From Plantactinospora endophytica (GTDB taxonomy: Bacteria > Actinomycetota > Actinomycetes > Mycobacteriales > Micromonosporaceae), in the NCBI RefSeq assembly GCF_016862915.1, contig NZ_BONW01000022.1, positions 124,001 to 188,000 on the forward strand: DNA of 64,000 bases, written 5' to 3'. Below the pieces are notes generated by a model. It did no database searches, was not told the origin of the DNA, and saw only the letters and a program-made list of their open reading frames with translations. Shown piece by piece: positions 55,791 through 63,047 of the stretch. Position 1 is the first letter of the stretch, and every line of letters starts with the position of its first letter. The position numbers and the translations under genes were made by a program.

Positions 55791-56744
55791 ATGCGCGCCT
55801 TCGCCCTGGTGTCGCTGACCCGTCCGCCCTTCCCGGCCCGGATCAGCGGACATGTCGGTCACGTCCGCCCGCAGTCCACCCGGTGGGCCGCCGAACTCGG
55901 CCTGGTCCGCAGCACCGCCTCGGTCCGCCGGCTGGACCGGGCGAACGCCGCAGACCTGGCCGGCCGCGCCTGCCCGGACGCCCGGCCGGAGCACCTCCGG
56001 CTGCTCTGCGACCTGTTCACCTGGCTGTTCACCTTCGACGACCACTGCGACGACGACGGCCTGGGCGAGGACCCGGCCCGACTCGCCCCGGTCGTCGGGC
56101 AGTTGCTCGACGTACTCGACCTGCTCGGCGGGCCGGCACCGCCGGAGCTGGCCGCCGTCGCCGGCCCGACCGCCGCCGCCCTGCACGACCTGTGCCGACG
56201 GGTACGCGCACACGGCTCGCCCCGGCTGCTGCTCCGGTTCGTCGGGCAGATGCGGGACTACCTGCTGGCCCTGCTCTGGGAGGCGGCGAACCGGGAACGG
56301 GACCGGGTACCGGCGGTGGCCGAGTACCTCCAGATGCGTCGGCACACCGGCGGGGTACGCCCCAGCTTCACCCTGACCGACCTCGCGTACGGGGGCCTGG
56401 CCGAGGCCACCTGTCGGGGCGACCTGGACGCGGCCAGCCTCGACGACCTCGCCGCCGACCTGGTCTGCTGGTGCAACGACGTCTTCTCGTACGCGAAGGA
56501 GCGCCGGCAGGGGCGGGACGGGCACAACCTGATCGTCGTACTCGCCCAGTCGGCCGGGCGGGAGGAGCAGGCCGGACTGCTCGACGCGGCCCGCCGGTTC
56601 AACGCCGGGCTGCGGGCGTACCTGAGGCTGGAGTCCGCGTTGCTCACCGGCGCGGACACCGACACCCTCCGATTCGTCACCGCCCGCCGGGCCTGGATCC
56701 GGGGCAGCTACGACTGGTCGCTCGGCGCCGGCCGCTACCGGTGA
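55791..56744 (+). CDS. Class I terpene synthase
   Basis: 317 residues from ATG 55791. The aspartate-rich motif is DDHCD (Asp83-Asp87). The NSE triad is NDVFSYAKE (Asn229, Ser233, Glu237). A pyrophosphate-sensing Arg (183/184) lies about 45 residues earlier, and the C-terminal RY pair is Arg315-Tyr316. All are diagnostic of bacterial class I terpene cyclases, which ionise a prenyl diphosphate with Mg. Length fits a sesquiterpene synthase. No prenyl transferase, P450 or methyltransferase is adjacent, so it is an orphan. The product is unknown. Confidence 0.9.
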   Translation: MRAFALVSLTRPPFPARISGHVGHVRPQSTRWAAELGLVRSTASVRRLDRANAADLAGRACPDARPEHLRLLCDLFTWLFTFDDHCDDDGLGEDPARLAPVVGQLLDVLDLLGGPAPPELAAVAGPTAAALHDLCRRVRAHGSPRLLLRFVGQMRDYLLALLWEAANRERDRVPAVAEYLQMRRHTGGVRPSFTLTDLAYGGLAEATCRGDLDAASLDDLAADLVCWCNDVFSYAKERRQGRDGHNLIVVLAQSAGREEQAGLLDAARRFNAGLRAYLRLESALLTGADTDTLRFVTARRAWIRGSYDWSLGAGRYR

Positions 56745-56771
56745 ACCGCCGCGCCGACCTGCCGGAATCCA

Positions 56772-56896
56772 CTCCGTCTGCCGGAATCGACCTCCGTCGA
56801 GATGCCGGGGCGGACGCTCCCGGGCGACCCGCCGAGGCTCACCTTCCCCTGCGACCTGCCGACCCGTCCTCCGTCTGCCGGAATCGACCTCCGTCG
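56772..56896. repeat. Imperfect 97-bp direct duplication
   Basis: The same 28 bases beginning CTCCGTCTGCCGGAATCG occur at 56772-56799 and 56869-56896, and the sequence after each copy is also similar (CCGCCG-GGCTCA-CTTCCCC...). It fills the gap after the terpene synthase gene, with no gene inside. Confidence 0.8.
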
Positions 56897-56949
56897 GACT
56901 GCCGGGGCAACCCGCCGCGGCTCATCTTCCCCGGTGACCTGCCGACTCG

Positions 56950-57486
56950 TCAGTCGTCGCCGCCGTGCGTCTTCCAGGTCGGTACCGGTTTGCCGTCCGC
57001 GCACTCGACCTCGACCTCGATCCGCTGGCCCGAGCCGTGGAAGGTGACCTCGGCGTCGTCGTCCGGGCCGCGCTCGACCTCGCCGACCCGGTAGCCCTGG
57101 GCCGGCGTCCAGGCGGTCAGCCACACCTGCCGGCCCGCGCACTCGGCCACCACCGTGCCGCCCGGGGTGGAGAGCAACCGGCGCGAGTCGTCGGCGCCGG
57201 TCGGGACACCGGGAGACGGGCCCGTGGTGGTCGGTGTCGCGCCGACGGTCCCGCCGGACGGGACCGGACCGGACGGCGGGGCGGAACCTCCGGCGGCCGG
57301 CGGGGCGAAGCCGGTCGGCGGTGGGGTGGCGGCGAGCGCCCGGGACACCTCGGCCGGGCTGCGCAGCTCACCCGCCGGCCCGGTCAGTCCGGCACCGATC
57401 ACCTGTACGGCGGCCAGCCCGGTACCGGTGGCGACCAGCGCGGCGAGCAGCCAGCCGGCGACGGCGAGCAGGGTACGTCGACGCAT
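56950..57486 (-). CDS. Hypothetical membrane-anchored or secreted protein
   Basis: 178 residues from ATG 57486. Basic MRRR, then one hydrophobic helix (LLAVAGWLLAALVATGTGLAAV), a Pro/Gly/Thr linker (about residues 55-100) and a small C-terminal domain: GTVVAECAGRQVWLTAWTPAQGYRV and VTFHGSGQRIEVEVECADGKPV. Two Cys in that domain could form a disulfide outside the cell. Similar signal-anchor plus beta-domain proteins are common in actinomycetes without known function. The start is supported only by the signal sequence. Confidence 0.65.
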   Translation of the reverse strand: MRRRTLLAVAGWLLAALVATGTGLAAVQVIGAGLTGPAGELRSPAEVSRALAATPPPTGFAPPAAGGSAPPSGPVPSGGTVGATPTTTGPSPGVPTGADDSRRLLSTPGGTVVAECAGRQVWLTAWTPAQGYRVGEVERGPDDDAEVTFHGSGQRIEVEVECADGKPVPTWKTHGGDD

Positions 57487-57619
57487 CCTCCGATGATGCC
57501 CGCCGCCGCGTTAAGGCCGGCGCCGGTGGACCCTAAAGAACAGTTAACGGCCCCACCCCGGCTCTCTAGCCGCCCGATCCTGCGCGGCCGACCCCGCCGC
57601 ACGTTCCCGTCCCGACGGG

Positions 57620-57712
57620 CCGTCCGGCTACCCGACCGCACGTTCCCGTCCGGCTACCCGAGCGCGCGGGCCGTCCGGCTACCCGACCACACGCCCGCTC
57701 CGGCTATCCGAT
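57620..57712. repeat. 16-bp repeat cluster
   Basis: CCGTCCGGCTACCCGA occurs at 57620, 57646 and 57671, with a degenerate copy at 57698 that enters the last codons of the hydrolase gene. Periods are 25-27 bases. The rest of 57487-57703 holds no gene. Confidence 0.75.
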
Positions 57713-58540
57713 CTCGGTGAAGAACTCGCGCAGGGCGTCGGCGACCAGGGCGGGTGCCGTCATGGTCACGAAGTGCGACTGTCCCGGCCAACTGATCCGG
57801 CGCGCCCGGGGCAGCGCCGCCGCCAGCGCATTCATCGTGCTGGGCATAGGTTCCCAGGTCTCCGCCCCCTGCATGAGCAGGGTCGGCAGACTGATCGCGG
57901 ACCAGCGGGCGGGGTCTGTGCCATCGTCTGCCAGGGCTTCGAGATCGTGCAGCCAGCCGATCGCCGAGCGCCGTGCCTCGGCCGGATCGGGCTTCCGGTC
58001 ACCCGCAGCGGCGGCGAAGGCCGCGACCACCTCGGCCGGTACCCGGGTCACCTCGTTCAGCACGGCGGCCATCGCCTCGGCGTCGTCCCGGACGAAGGCG
58101 GCCCTATACCGGTCGAGCAGCGGCACCGTCTCCGGCCCGGCCGCGAAGAGCGGGGGCTCGAAGAGGGCGAGCGAGCGCAGCCCGCCCGGCTCCGCCGCCG
58201 CCGTGTGCAGCGCCAGGGTCGCCCCGTACGAGCCGCCGACGAGGTGCACCGGCCGCCCCGAGGACCCGCGCGCCGCCTCGATGACCGCGAGCAGGTCGGC
58301 CGTCTCGTCCTTGAACGACTTGACCCCGGACGGTACGTCGCTCGGACCGTAGCCGCGCCGGGCCGGCATCCACAGTTCGTACTCGGCGGCGAGCCGGCCG
58401 GCGACGGCGGCCCAGGACCGCAGTCCGCCACCCGACCCGTGTACCAGCACGACGGGGTCGCCGGACCCCGTCCGCCGGACCACCAGGCGGGTGCCGTCCG
58501 CCGACCGGACATCCTGTTCGTGGCTCTCGGAACTGCTCAT
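57704..58540 (-). CDS. Alpha/beta hydrolase
   Basis: 278 residues from ATG 58540, overlapping the TetR stop (ATGA). The oxyanion segment VVLVHGSGGGLRSW and nucleophile elbow GGSYGAT (Ser) are clear. PTLLMQGAETWEPM is the acid-strand region and SWPGQSHFVTM holds the catalytic His. It is in one operon with a TetR gene and probably regulated by it. An esterase, lactonase or similar small-molecule hydrolase; substrate unknown. Confidence 0.9.
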   Translation of the reverse strand: MSSSESHEQDVRSADGTRLVVRRTGSGDPVVLVHGSGGGLRSWAAVAGRLAAEYELWMPARRGYGPSDVPSGVKSFKDETADLLAVIEAARGSSGRPVHLVGGSYGATLALHTAAAEPGGLRSLALFEPPLFAAGPETVPLLDRYRAAFVRDDAEAMAAVLNEVTRVPAEVVAAFAAAAGDRKPDPAEARRSAIGWLHDLEALADDGTDPARWSAISLPTLLMQGAETWEPMPSTMNALAAALPRARRISWPGQSHFVTMTAPALVADALREFFTEIG

Positions 58541-59229
58541 TTCCTGTCCCCTGTTCCCTGTTCCCCGTTGGCTCGCTGGCCCCCGTTGGCTTGCTGGCCC
58601 CTGTTGGCTCCCTGGTTCCCGTTGGCTTGCTGACCTCCGTTGGCTCGCTGGCCACCCTCGTCGCTGGTCGGCCAGTTGGTCAGGGTCGTGTGCACCGCGT
58701 CGAGCAGGCTGCGCCAGGACGCGTCGAGGTCGCGGGGATGGCCGAACCCGTCAACCGTCTCCAACGTCGCGAACCCGTGGAAGGTGCTGCGTACGAAGCG
58801 CAGCGCGTCGGTGCGGCCCGGCTCGTCGAGCCCGTACCCCCGCAGCATCGCGTAGCTCAGCTCGATCATGCGGAGATGTCCCGCCGAGGCCGTGCCGATC
58901 TCGGGCGGCAGCGGCAGTTGGGTCGCCGCGTACTGCCCGGGGTGCGCCACCGCGAACGCACGGTAGGCGTCGGCGAACCCGACGAGCGCCCGCCGGCCGG
59001 ACCGACCGGCCACAGCCAGCCCGAGCCGGTCGGCGAAGGTCGCTGCCGCCCGGACCGCCACCTGCTCGATCAGCGCGTCGCGGCTGCGCACGTGCGCGTA
59101 GAGCGCGGCGTCCGAGACCCCGAAGTGCCGGGCGACCGCCGCGACGGTCAGCCGGGACAGCCCGACCTCGTCGGCCAGCTCGGCCGCGGCGGCCGAGACC
59201 CGTTCACTCGTCAGACCCCGGCGTGGCAT
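58537..59229 (-). CDS. TetR-family regulator with Gln-Ala-Asn repeat tail
   Basis: 230 residues from ATG 59229 (GAAAGG upstream). The helix-turn-helix is LSRLTVAAVARHFGVSDAALYAHVRSRDALI. A TetR C-terminal domain of the TetR_C_33-like type follows (FADAYRAFAVAHPGQYAATQLP). The last about 40 residues are a hydrophilic tail of six-residue repeats (GGQRAN, GGQQAN, GNQGAN...). The tail is encoded by an 18-bp tandem repeat and is absent from normal TetR proteins. It probably represses itself and the downstream hydrolase through the palindrome ahead of it. Confidence 0.88.
   Translation of the reverse strand: MPRRGLTSERVSAAAAELADEVGLSRLTVAAVARHFGVSDAALYAHVRSRDALIEQVAVRAAATFADRLGLAVAGRSGRRALVGFADAYRAFAVAHPGQYAATQLPLPPEIGTASAGHLRMIELSYAMLRGYGLDEPGRTDALRFVRSTFHGFATLETVDGFGHPRDLDASWRSLLDAVHTTLTNWPTSDEGGQRANGGQQANGNQGANRGQQANGGQRANGEQGTGDRK
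58566..58655. repeat. 18-bp tandem repeat coding the TetR tail
   Basis: CGTTGGCTYGCTGGC-type units start at 58566, 58584, 58602, 58620 and 58638, exactly 18 bases apart, in frame with the minus-strand TetR gene. Confidence 0.9.
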
Positions 59230-59256
59230 GTCGACCTTTCGCACACTAACCAATAA

Positions 59257-59271
59257 CTTAGGAGCCCTAAG
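59257..59271. promoter_or_regulatory. TetR operator candidate
   Basis: CTTAGGAGCCCTAAG is a perfect palindrome with six-base arms and a three-base centre, 28 bases before the TetR start in an AT-rich stretch. Likely the autoregulatory site. Confidence 0.6.
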
Positions 59272-59347
59272 ATAGCACCTCGACCGCAGTCCCGGCGGCG
59301 GTGTGCTGACCGGGCACCGGGCAGCATCTCCGGGTTACCGTGCGGGT

Positions 59348-60064
59348 GTGGCGCGCCTACTGCTGATCGAGGACGACCCGGCCATCCGTACCCCGCTGCT
59401 GCACGCGCTGCGCGACCGGGGGCACGCGGTGGCCGCCGTACAGTCCGCGATGACCGGGCTGCAACGGGTCCTCGACGACCGGCCCGACCTCGTCGTACTC
59501 GACCTGGGCCTGCCCGACCTGGACGGGCTGGAACTACTCCGGATGCTCCGGGCGGTGAACAGCACACCGGTGATCATCGCGACCGCCCGGGACGAGGAGG
59601 CCGAGATCATCCGGGGGCTGGACGCGGGCGCCGACGACTACGTGGTGAAGCCGTTCACCGCCGCCCAGTTGGACGCGCGGATCCGGGCGGTACTGCGGCG
59701 TGGTGCCGGCCCGGCGGACGCTCCGGCGATACTGGCGGTCGGGGAACTGCGGGTCGACCCCGCCGGCCGCCAGGCGACCCTGGCCGGAGCACCGCTCGAA
59801 CTGACGCCCCGGGAGTTCGACCTGCTGCACTACCTCGCCGTCCGGGCCGGCCGGGTGGTGAGCAAGCGGGAACTCCTCACCGAGGTGTGGCAACTGCCCT
59901 ACGGCGGCGCGGACAAGACGGTGGACGTACACCTGTCGTGGCTGCGCCGCAAGCTCGGCGAGACCGCACAGCAGCCCCGCTACCTGCACACCGTGCGCGG
60001 GGTGGGGGTCCGGCTCGACGTACCCGGGGCGGACCGGCTCGACGTACCCGGGGCGCAGTCGTGA
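59348..60064 (+). CDS. OmpR-family response regulator
   Basis: 238 residues from GTG 59348. The receiver domain has Asp9/Asp10, phospho-acceptor Asp52 in VVLDLGLPDLDG, Thr79 and Lys101 in VVKPF. The winged-helix output domain shows LELTPREFDLLHYLAVRAGRVVSKRELL and VDVHLSWLRRKLGE. The C-terminus has a short repeated RLDVPGA. It overlaps the kinase start as GTGA, so the pair is cotranslated. The stimulus is unknown. Confidence 0.94.
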   Translation: MARLLLIEDDPAIRTPLLHALRDRGHAVAAVQSAMTGLQRVLDDRPDLVVLDLGLPDLDGLELLRMLRAVNSTPVIIATARDEEAEIIRGLDAGADDYVVKPFTAAQLDARIRAVLRRGAGPADAPAILAVGELRVDPAGRQATLAGAPLELTPREFDLLHYLAVRAGRVVSKRELLTEVWQLPYGGADKTVDVHLSWLRRKLGETAQQPRYLHTVRGVGVRLDVPGADRLDVPGAQS

Positions 60065-61413
60065 GGCGACGGCTGATCCTGCTCGTCGCCGCCACCACCG
60101 GCCTGGTGCTGCTGGCCTTCCTGGTCCCGCTCGCGGTGCTGCTGCGCGACGTCGCCGCAGACCGGACGGTGGCCGACGCCACCGCCGAGGTGCAGGCGCT
60201 GGTTCCGCTGGTCGGCACCACCGGCCCGGACGGGCTGCGGCTGGCCGCCGAGCAGGTCGGCGCCGCCGCCGACCGGCCGGTCACGGTCTTCCTGCCGGAC
60301 GGCGCGGTCCTCGGCGCCTCGGTACCACGCACCGACGGGGTGGAGCTGGCTGCCCGGGGCGAGAGCCTTACCGTCGCCGACGAGGACGGCCGGGAGATCC
60401 TGGTCGCGGTGCAGGGCCGCCCGGACGGTACGGCGGTGATCCGCACCTTCGTACCCGACGACGAGCTGACCCGGGGCGTCTACCGGTCCTGGCTGGTACT
60501 CGCCGGGCTCGGAGTGGCGCTGCTGCTGCTCGGCCTCGCCGTCGCCGACCGGCTGGCCCGGTCGCTGACCGCACCCATCACCGAACTGTCGGCCGTGTCG
60601 CACCGGCTGGCCGGGGCGGAGCTGACCGCGCGGGCCCGACCGTCCGGTCCGGCGGAACTGCGGGCGGTTGCCGGTGCACTCAACCACCTCGCCACCCGGA
60701 TCCAGGAGTTGCTGCGGGACGAACGCGAGCAGCTCGCCGACCTGTCGCACCGGCTGCGTACCCCGTTGACCTCGCTCCGGCTGGAGTCCGAGTCGCTGGC
60801 CGACCCGCAGGAGGCGGCCCGGATCACCGACCGGGTGGACGCGGTGGAGCGGGCGGTGACCGGGTTGATCCGGCAGGCCCGGCGGCGGGGCGCCGACACC
60901 GGTACCGCAGCGGCCTGCGACGCCACGGCGGTGGTCCGGGAGCGGGTCGCCTTCTGGACCGTACTTGCCGAGGACACCGGCCGGGCGGTCGGACTCGACC
61001 TGGTCGACCGTCCGCTGCCGGTACGGCTGAGCGCCGACGACCTCGCGGCGGTGCTCGACGCCCTGCTCGGCAACGTCTTCGCGCACACGCCGGACGGGAC
61101 CGGCTTCGCCATCGCGCTGACCGAACGGCCGGGCGGTGGCGCCCGGCTGACCGTCACCGACAGCGGTCCCGGACTGCCGCCGCCGCTGGTCGGACCACGC
61201 CCGGCCCCGGGCGACCCGGCGGCCCTGGTCCGGCGCGGGGCCAGCGCGGCCGGCTCGACCGGGCTGGGGCTGGACATCGCCCGCCGGGCAGCCGGGGAGA
61301 GCGGCGGCAGGTTGGAACTGTCCGAGGCGGACGGCGGCGGAGCGCGGGTGACCGTCATCCTCGGACCACCGCTCGCCGCCCGAGAGCCGCAGCCCGGGGC
61401 GGCACCACGCTGA
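60061..61413 (+). CDS. Sensor histidine kinase
   Basis: 450 residues from GTG 60061. Two membrane helices (LILLVAATTGLVLLAFLVPL and WLVLAGLGVALLLLGLAV) flank a periplasmic sensor domain of about 125 residues with no known fold. A HAMP domain follows. The H-box LSHRLRTPLTSL (His230), N-box LLGNVFAHTPDG, G1 VTDSGPGLP and G2 GSTGLGLDIARR make up the kinase. It phosphorylates the response regulator encoded just upstream. The PepSY gene downstream could be its target or a co-sensor. Confidence 0.93.
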   Translation: MRRRLILLVAATTGLVLLAFLVPLAVLLRDVAADRTVADATAEVQALVPLVGTTGPDGLRLAAEQVGAAADRPVTVFLPDGAVLGASVPRTDGVELAARGESLTVADEDGREILVAVQGRPDGTAVIRTFVPDDELTRGVYRSWLVLAGLGVALLLLGLAVADRLARSLTAPITELSAVSHRLAGAELTARARPSGPAELRAVAGALNHLATRIQELLRDEREQLADLSHRLRTPLTSLRLESESLADPQEAARITDRVDAVERAVTGLIRQARRRGADTGTAAACDATAVVRERVAFWTVLAEDTGRAVGLDLVDRPLPVRLSADDLAAVLDALLGNVFAHTPDGTGFAIALTERPGGGARLTVTDSGPGLPPPLVGPRPAPGDPAALVRRGASAAGSTGLGLDIARRAAGESGGRLELSEADGGGARVTVILGPPLAAREPQPGAAPR

Positions 61414-61737
61414 CCTACTCCGGCCGTCCGGCCGCACCGCTCTCCCCGCACCGGCCGCCAGGTCGCCCAGGTCCTCCCGCGCCGGCCCGGCCACACCGCT
61501 ACTCCCCGCGCCGGACTGGCCGCAGCGGACTTCCCGAGCCAAACTGGCTGCGCCGCTCTTCCCCGCGCCGGCCGGGTCGCACCGCTCTTCCTCGCGCCGG
61601 CGGCCGTGGATCCAGGGCCCCAGTTCTCGGTTCTTTACCGAGGCTTAGGGTTCGCACAGCGCGCCGCTATCCCGATCCGGGCGAACCTCTGTCGCAGAAC
61701 ACCGCACCGGGTGTTCGCGACGATCGAGGAGACTGCG
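61414..61737. other. Intergenic region with degenerate repeats
   Basis: 61414-61600 holds about four degenerate copies of CCGCTCTTCCCCGCGCCGGCCG-like sequence spaced 40-60 bases. After it, GAGGCTTAGGGTTCG (61636-61650) may be part of the promoter for the PepSY gene. No gene seen. Confidence 0.5.
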
Positions 61738-62259
61738 ATGCGGCGTAAGACACTGGTCCTGAGCATCGGCGGCGCGCTGGCGGCCGCCGCCGTCGTCGGT
61801 ACCGCGATCGGGGCCAGCGCGGCGGAGGGCGAGCGGCAGGGCTTCGGTGCGGCGGTGGCCACCACCGCGCCCGGCGACCCGACCGGTACGCCCGGCTCCG
61901 AACCGACGGGTACGCCCGGCACCGACCCGACCGGCGGTCCGACGACCGGGCCGAGCGGTACCCCGTCAGGCGCGCCGAGCGGATCGCCCGGCCCGACCGG
62001 CGCGGCACCGGCCGGATCGGTCGACTCGGCGCGGGCCGTGCAGATCGCCCTGGCCAGCGCGGGTGGTGGCCAGCTTGAGGAGGTCGAGCGGGAGCGGGAG
62101 CACGGCCGCGAGGTGTGGAGTGTGGAGCTGGTCAAGGACGGCTGGGAGATCGAGGTGGACGTGGACGCGGCCACCGGCGAGATCGTCAAGACCGACCGCG
62201 ACAAGGACGACGACAAGGATGACAAGGACGACGACCGCGACGACCGCGACGACGACTGA
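61738..62259 (+). CDS. Secreted PepSY-domain protein with acidic tail
   Basis: 173 residues from ATG 61738 (GAGGAGA upstream). The signal peptide is RRKTLVLSIGGALAAAAVVGTAIGASA. A Thr/Pro/Gly linker of GTPGSEPTGTPG repeats (residues about 45-95) leads to a PepSY domain: SARAVQIALASAGGGQLEEVERE, then WSVELVKDGWEIEVDVDAATGEIVKTDRD. It ends in a run of about 20 Asp/Lys residues. PepSY domains inhibit extracellular proteases or sense envelope state. Genes like this often lie beside a two-component system, as here. The acidic tail may bind Ca or Mg. Confidence 0.85.
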   Translation: MRRKTLVLSIGGALAAAAVVGTAIGASAAEGERQGFGAAVATTAPGDPTGTPGSEPTGTPGTDPTGGPTTGPSGTPSGAPSGSPGPTGAAPAGSVDSARAVQIALASAGGGQLEEVEREREHGREVWSVELVKDGWEIEVDVDAATGEIVKTDRDKDDDKDDKDDDRDDRDDD

Positions 62260-62400
62260 TCCGCTCGACGGTGGTGTCGTCCAGGGCTGCTGCTGGCGTT
62301 CGCCGCCGTGGAATTCGGAGATGCCACCGAGGATGTCCGGTATTTGATCGAGGAGCGGGCGGTCGGGCGGCCGGGCGGCAGCCACGCCGGCCCGACCGCC

Positions 62401-62739
62401 CTACGTCGCGTCGATCAACGTCCGATGCCCGGTCGTCGGCACGTTACCGGCGGTACCGGCCACACAGGCGCCCCGGTGTCCCTCCCGCTCGCCGCACCGG
62501 CCGGTGCCGAACAGCAGCCGGTCGCAGAACACCCGGTACCGCTCGTGTTGCGCGTCCTCGGCCGAGACGGTGACCTCGCCGGCGTCGAGTTCCGGCAGGA
62601 AGGCCAGCGACTCCGCCAGCCGCGCGGCCAGTTCGGTCGCGGCGTGCAGGGTGTGTACGGCAACCGGAAGGTGGATGACATGGCCCGGTACCGCGTCGCC
62701 GCGACCGAGACTTTCCATGACCGGTCCTGCATGACCCAT
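62401..62739 (-). CDS. Hypothetical protein with two-cysteine HxGxC motif
   Basis: 112 residues from ATG 62739, with a GAGGGTG ribosome site; ATG 62718 is an alternative. The N-terminal half is helical (HTLHAATELAARLAESLAFL). The end has FCDRLLFGTGRCGEREGHRGACV, spacing Cys and His as in a small metal-binding knuckle common in actinobacterial orphan proteins. No partner gene is near. Function unknown. Confidence 0.6.
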   Translation of the reverse strand: MGHAGPVMESLGRGDAVPGHVIHLPVAVHTLHAATELAARLAESLAFLPELDAGEVTVSAEDAQHERYRVFCDRLLFGTGRCGEREGHRGACVAGTAGNVPTTGHRTLIDAT

Positions 62740-62842
62740 GGCTGATCACCCTCACCCGTGGTTGATGACCTCCGCGCCCCGCCTCCGGCGGCGCTACCTG
62801 CCGGCCAGACCTGGGCCGACGTCTGGATAGCTTAGAGACGTA

Positions 62843-62857
62843 CCCGGAAATTTCGGG
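62843..62857. promoter_or_regulatory. CCCGGAAATTTCGGG near-palindrome
   Basis: An AT-centred inverted repeat with one extra G, between the divergent hypothetical and acyl-CoA synthetase genes. Candidate operator only. Confidence 0.35.
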
Positions 62858-62980
62858 TTTGCCACTCGGAGCCGTTCCCGGTCGACCGGCGGAAACGGCG
62901 AGGTGAGGCCGTGGGCGGGCGATCCGATCGGCGTGGCTACCCGGACCGATCGGGACTAGCCGTGGCGCTGGAGGAACCAA

Positions 62981-62992
62981 TACCGTACGGTA
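62981..62992. promoter_or_regulatory. TACCGTACGGTA operator candidate
   Basis: A perfect 12-bp palindrome 55 bases before the acyl-CoA synthetase start. CGTGA...TCACG (63005-63020) follows. Such sites fit TetR/FadR-type control of fatty acid genes; the regulator is not in the window. Confidence 0.5.
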
Positions 62993-63047
62993 ACCGCGAT
63001 TTAACGTGATCACCGTCACGCGACGATATCCGGAGGCTGCCCCCGCC

